Of a stretch of DNA of 64,000 bases, positions 61,345 through 64,000 are shown in pieces. Within the stretch, counting starts at the first letter, position 1, and each line of letters begins with the position of its first letter. The notes under the pieces were generated by a model that did no database searches, was not told the DNA's origin, and saw only the letters and a list, made by a program, of their open reading frames with translations. The DNA comes from Paenirhizobium cremeum (GTDB lineage Bacteria > Pseudomonadota > Alphaproteobacteria > Rhizobiales > Rhizobiaceae), in assembly GCF_022884085.1 (NCBI RefSeq), contig NZ_JAGGCS010000002.1:62001-126000 (forward strand), given 5' to 3'. A program made the translations under genes and the position numbers.

Positions 61345-62220
61345 TCAGCCGCGCAGCATCTCGATGATTGCCGAAAAGTCCCGGTTACCGTGGCCCTGTT
61401 TCGCAAAGAGATCGAAGAGCTGCGCCGCTTCGGCGCCGAGCGGGGTTGCGGCGCCGCAGCCAAGTGCTGCTTCCTGCGCAAGCTTCAGGTCCTTCAGCAT
61501 CAGTGCCGCGGCAAAGCCCGGCCTGTAATCGTTGTTGGCGGGCGAGGTCGGCACCGGCCCCGGCACCGGGCAATAGGTGTTGATCGACCAGCACTGGCCC
61601 GACGATGTCGAGGCAACGTCGAACAATGCCTGGTGGGAGAGGCCGAGCTTCTCGCCGAGCGCGAAGGCTTCGCAGACCCCGATCATCGAAATGCCGAGGA
61701 TCATGTTGTTGCAGATCTTGGCGGCCTGTCCGGCGCCGTTGCCGCCGCAATGGACGATTTTCCGACCCATGGCCTCAAGCAGGGGAGAGGCCTCAGCGAA
61801 GGCGCCGTCGCTGCCGCCGGCCATGAAGGTCAGCGTTCCGGCCGCCGCTCCGCCGGTGCCGCCGGAGACGGGCGCGTCGAGCGATAGGCAGTTGGCCGCC
61901 GCCGCGAGTTCATGGGCGCGGCGGGCGCTGTCGACGTCGATGGTCGAACAATCGATCAGCAGGGTGCCGGGCTTCACCGCCTTGACGAGGTCGGACCAGA
62001 CCGAGAGGACGTGAACGCCCTTCGGCAGCATGGTGACGACGGCGTCCGCATCGGCGGTCGCCTCCTCGAGCGATGTTGCGGGGGCAACGCCATGGCCTGC
62101 CGCCGCCTGAAGAATTTCCGACGACAGGTCGAAGCCCCTCACCTTGTGGCCTGCCTTGACGAGGTTTGCGGCCATCGGGCCACCCATGTTGCCGAGACCG
62201 ATGAATGCGATGTTCGTCAT
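61345..62220 (-). CDS. mmsB: 3-hydroxyisobutyrate dehydrogenase-type enzyme
   Basis: A 291-residue beta-hydroxyacid dehydrogenase using NAD. N-terminal IAFIGLGNMGGPMAANLVKA (GLGNMG at 8-13), substrate motif DAPVSGGTGGAAAGTLTFMA and the catalytic Lys in GAGQAAKICNNMILGISMIG. Motifs and length agree with MmsB of valine degradation, but the family includes tartronate-semialdehyde reductases and others; no other valine genes are visible. It lies 24 bases downstream of the GMC oxidoreductase gene, so the two are probably co-transcribed. Confidence 0.85.
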   Translation of the reverse strand: MTNIAFIGLGNMGGPMAANLVKAGHKVRGFDLSSEILQAAAGHGVAPATSLEEATADADAVVTMLPKGVHVLSVWSDLVKAVKPGTLLIDCSTIDVDSARRAHELAAAANCLSLDAPVSGGTGGAAAGTLTFMAGGSDGAFAEASPLLEAMGRKIVHCGGNGAGQAAKICNNMILGISMIGVCEAFALGEKLGLSHQALFDVASTSSGQCWSINTYCPVPGPVPTSPANNDYRPGFAAALMLKDLKLAQEAALGCGAATPLGAEAAQLFDLFAKQGHGNRDFSAIIEMLRG

Positions 62221-62244
62221 TTCGTGTTTCCTTCCTTCGCGGGA

Positions 62245-63840
62245 TCAGCGGTTGTCCGCCAGGATCATTTCGGCCGCCTTTTCGGCGATCATGATTGTCG
62301 GGGAATTGGTGTTGCCGGAGGTGATGGTCGGCATGATCGAGGCGTCCGCGATCCTGAGGCGCTTCAGCGCCCGCATCCTGAGGCGCGGGTCGACCACGCT
62401 TTGCTCGTCGGCGCCCATGCGGCAGGTGCCGACCGGATGGAAGATGGTCGTGCCGATGTCGCCCGCGGCACGCGCCAGTTCCTCATCGGTTTCGAAACGC
62501 GGGCCGGGCTTGAATTCCTCCGGACGATAGCGGGCGAACGAGGGTTGTTCGGCAATCCGGCGCGTCAGCCTGATGGCCTTGACCGCGACGTCCCGGTCCG
62601 CCGGGGTCGAAAGATAATGCGGCGCGATCACCGGCTTGGCGGCGAAGTCGGGAGCGCTGAGATGCACCGAGCCGCGGCTTTCAGGGCGAAGGTTGCAGAC
62701 GCTTGCGGTGATCGCCGGGAAGGGGTGGACGGGCTCGCCGAACTTTTCCAGCGTCACCGGCTGGACGTGATATTGCAGGTCCGGGGTTTCCTTGTCCGGG
62801 CCGGAGCGGGTGAAGATGCCAAGCTGGCTCGGCGCCATGGCCATGGGACCGGATCGCTTCAGCAGGTATTCGAGACCGATCGCGGCCTTGCCATAGAGGC
62901 TCGACGCCTTTTCGTTGAGTGTCGGAACACCGGTGACCTTGAAGGCCATGCGGAGTTGCAGATGGTCCTGCAGGTTTTCGCCGACGTCGCGAACCTCTTT
63001 CACCACGTCGATCCCTGCCTGTTGCAACACATCGCCCCGGCCGATGCCGGAGAGTTCGAGGATATGCGGCGAGCCGATGGCGCCGGCCGAAAGCACGGTC
63101 TCGCGGCGGGCCGTAAAGCGCTTCGCCACGCCGTCATGATACGCCTCGACGCCGGTCACCGCACCGTCCTCGATCAGCAGGCGCATGACATGGGCCTTGG
63201 TGAGAACCGTCAGGTTGCCGCGCTTGACGGCCGGACGCAGGAAGGCCTTGGCGGTGTTCCAGCGGATGCCGGATCGCTGGTTGACGTCGAAATAGCCTGA
63301 GCCCTCGTTGGTGCCCCGGTTGAAATCGGCAGTCTCGGGAATGCCGGCTTCCTTCGCCGCCTGCTGGAAGGCTTCGAGCACCGCCCAGCGGACACGGGCC
63401 TTTTCGACGCGCCATTCGCCGCCGGCGCCATGCATCTCGTCGGCACCCTTGTAGAAGTCCTCGGATTTGCGGAAGAGGGGCAACACGTCGTCCCAGCCCC
63501 AGCCGTCGCAACCCATCTGTCGCCACTGGTCGTAGTCGTGGGCCTGGCCGCGCATGTAGATCATGCCGTTGATGGACGAGCAGCCGCCGAGCACCTTGCC
63601 GCGCGGATAGCTGAGCGCGCGGCCGTTCAGGCCCTCTTCCTTCGCCGTGGTGAAGCACCAGTCGGTTCGCGGATTGTTGATGCAATAGAGATATCCGACG
63701 GGAATATGGATCCAGTGGTAATTGTCGGAACCGCCGGCTTCCAGCAGCAGGACGCGGCTGTTCCGGTCGGCGGACAGGCGGTTCGCCAGGACGCATCCCG
63801 CCGAACCGGCTCCGATGACGATGTAGTCATAAGTCTCCAT
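62245..63840 (-). CDS. GMC-family FAD-dependent oxidoreductase (choline/alcohol dehydrogenase-like)
   Basis: A 531-residue GMC oxidoreductase: YDYIVIGAGSAGCVLANRLS (GAGSAG at 10-15), GMC signature 1 (RGKVLGGCSSINGMIYMRGQ), signature 2 (GAIGSPHILELSGIG), active-site His in FHPVGTCRMG and the second active-site residue in TSGNTNSPTIMIAEKAA. It oxidises an alcohol to an aldehyde. Close to choline dehydrogenase (BetA) in layout, but no betaine-aldehyde dehydrogenase is adjacent; the following hydroxyacid dehydrogenase suggests another alcohol. Confidence 0.9.
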   Translation of the reverse strand: METYDYIVIGAGSAGCVLANRLSADRNSRVLLLEAGGSDNYHWIHIPVGYLYCINNPRTDWCFTTAKEEGLNGRALSYPRGKVLGGCSSINGMIYMRGQAHDYDQWRQMGCDGWGWDDVLPLFRKSEDFYKGADEMHGAGGEWRVEKARVRWAVLEAFQQAAKEAGIPETADFNRGTNEGSGYFDVNQRSGIRWNTAKAFLRPAVKRGNLTVLTKAHVMRLLIEDGAVTGVEAYHDGVAKRFTARRETVLSAGAIGSPHILELSGIGRGDVLQQAGIDVVKEVRDVGENLQDHLQLRMAFKVTGVPTLNEKASSLYGKAAIGLEYLLKRSGPMAMAPSQLGIFTRSGPDKETPDLQYHVQPVTLEKFGEPVHPFPAITASVCNLRPESRGSVHLSAPDFAAKPVIAPHYLSTPADRDVAVKAIRLTRRIAEQPSFARYRPEEFKPGPRFETDEELARAAGDIGTTIFHPVGTCRMGADEQSVVDPRLRMRALKRLRIADASIMPTITSGNTNSPTIMIAEKAAEMILADNR

Positions 63841-63941
63841 GTTTTACTCCGCAGGGTACCGTCGCGCGAACGGCTGTCGGCGCGGCTGCAATCCGATATG
63901 TTGTGTCAATGTGCCGGAGCCGGCGGGATGCCGGCCCAGGC

Positions 63942-64000
63942 CTATCGCCGGTATTCGAAGCCGAGTTTGCGGCCGATCCAGGACGCATAGAACTCGCCGA
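63942..64000 (-). CDS. Unidentified protein, C-terminal fragment at window edge
   Basis: The last 18 or so codons of a minus-strand gene (GEFYASWIGRKLGFEYRR) end in TAG at 63942-63944; the rest lies beyond base 64000. It is about 100 bases upstream of the GMC gene on the same strand. Too short to name. Confidence 0.5.
   Translation of the reverse strand, partial: GEFYASWIGRKLGFEYRR

Noticed and set aside
1..64000. CRISPR arrays, tRNA or rRNA genes, replication origins, prophage or defence systems
   Set aside because: No regularly spaced repeats, tRNA-like cloverleafs, rRNA sequence, repABC or phage genes were seen on either strand by reading.

Overview
The window looks like an accessory, catabolism-rich stretch of an alphaproteobacterial genome, most likely from the Rhizobiales (Rhizobiaceae-like). 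The evidence is the uniformly high GC, a DUF982 gene, a rhizobial intergenic mosaic-type repeat, many ABC and TRAP transporters with Tat or Sec signal peptides, and many LysR regulators beside catabolic operons. No rRNA, tRNA, CRISPR array, phage or replication genes were seen. This assignment is inference from gene content.

Layout. (1) 0-7.6 kb, minus strand: an amidase (cut by the window edge), a dipeptide-type ABC transporter (binding protein, two permeases, two ATPases) and a LysR regulator. (2) 7.7-12.5 kb: a DUF982 protein, a PfkB sugar kinase, a flavoprotein, an aminotransferase and a LysR protein with a basic tail. (3) 12.7-17.8 kb, plus strand: an agmatinase-type ureohydrolase followed by a polyamine-type ABC transporter, with hairpins on both sides of the binding-protein gene. 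(4) 17.8-18.8 kb: a gene-poor patch with a hairpin array, a repeat shared with 61.2 kb and an AraC remnant. (5) 18.8-26.5 kb: a tripartite RND efflux operon divergent from an OmpR-type two-component system; the shared promoter region carries four in-phase GTAAA-like half-sites.

(6) 26.8-36.9 kb: a guanidino-compound locus. A LacI regulator is followed by a plus-strand operon (arginine-deiminase/DDAH-type enzyme, ABC ATPase, creatinase-like M24 hydrolase). A converging minus-strand operon encodes the binding protein, two permeases, a second deiminase paralogue and an M20 amidohydrolase. The transporter is therefore split over two operons. Paired TAAACCGGTTTA-like palindromes sit at all three promoters, so one LacI regulon is likely.

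(7) 37.4-49.3 kb: a ten-gene minus-strand aromatic ring-cleavage operon (alpha/beta hydrolase, EthD, extradiol dioxygenase, Rieske ferredoxin, flavin monooxygenase, MFS, cupin, FAH, DenD-like epimerase, cyclase), with a divergent NodD-like LysR and an outer-membrane channel. Opposite ends of IS6-family elements flank it. (8) 49.3-60.7 kb: a gallate-type lower pathway (galD, galC, a type I extradiol dioxygenase, galB), a divergent dehydrogenase and a double-HTH LysR regulator, a TRAP transporter, and a MarR/3-hydroxybenzoate-hydroxylase pair with duplicated operators. This would channel hydroxybenzoates to pyruvate and oxaloacetate. (9) 60.7-64 kb: an epimerase pseudogene, the shared repeat, a 3-hydroxyisobutyrate dehydrogenase-type enzyme, a GMC oxidoreductase and the end of another gene.
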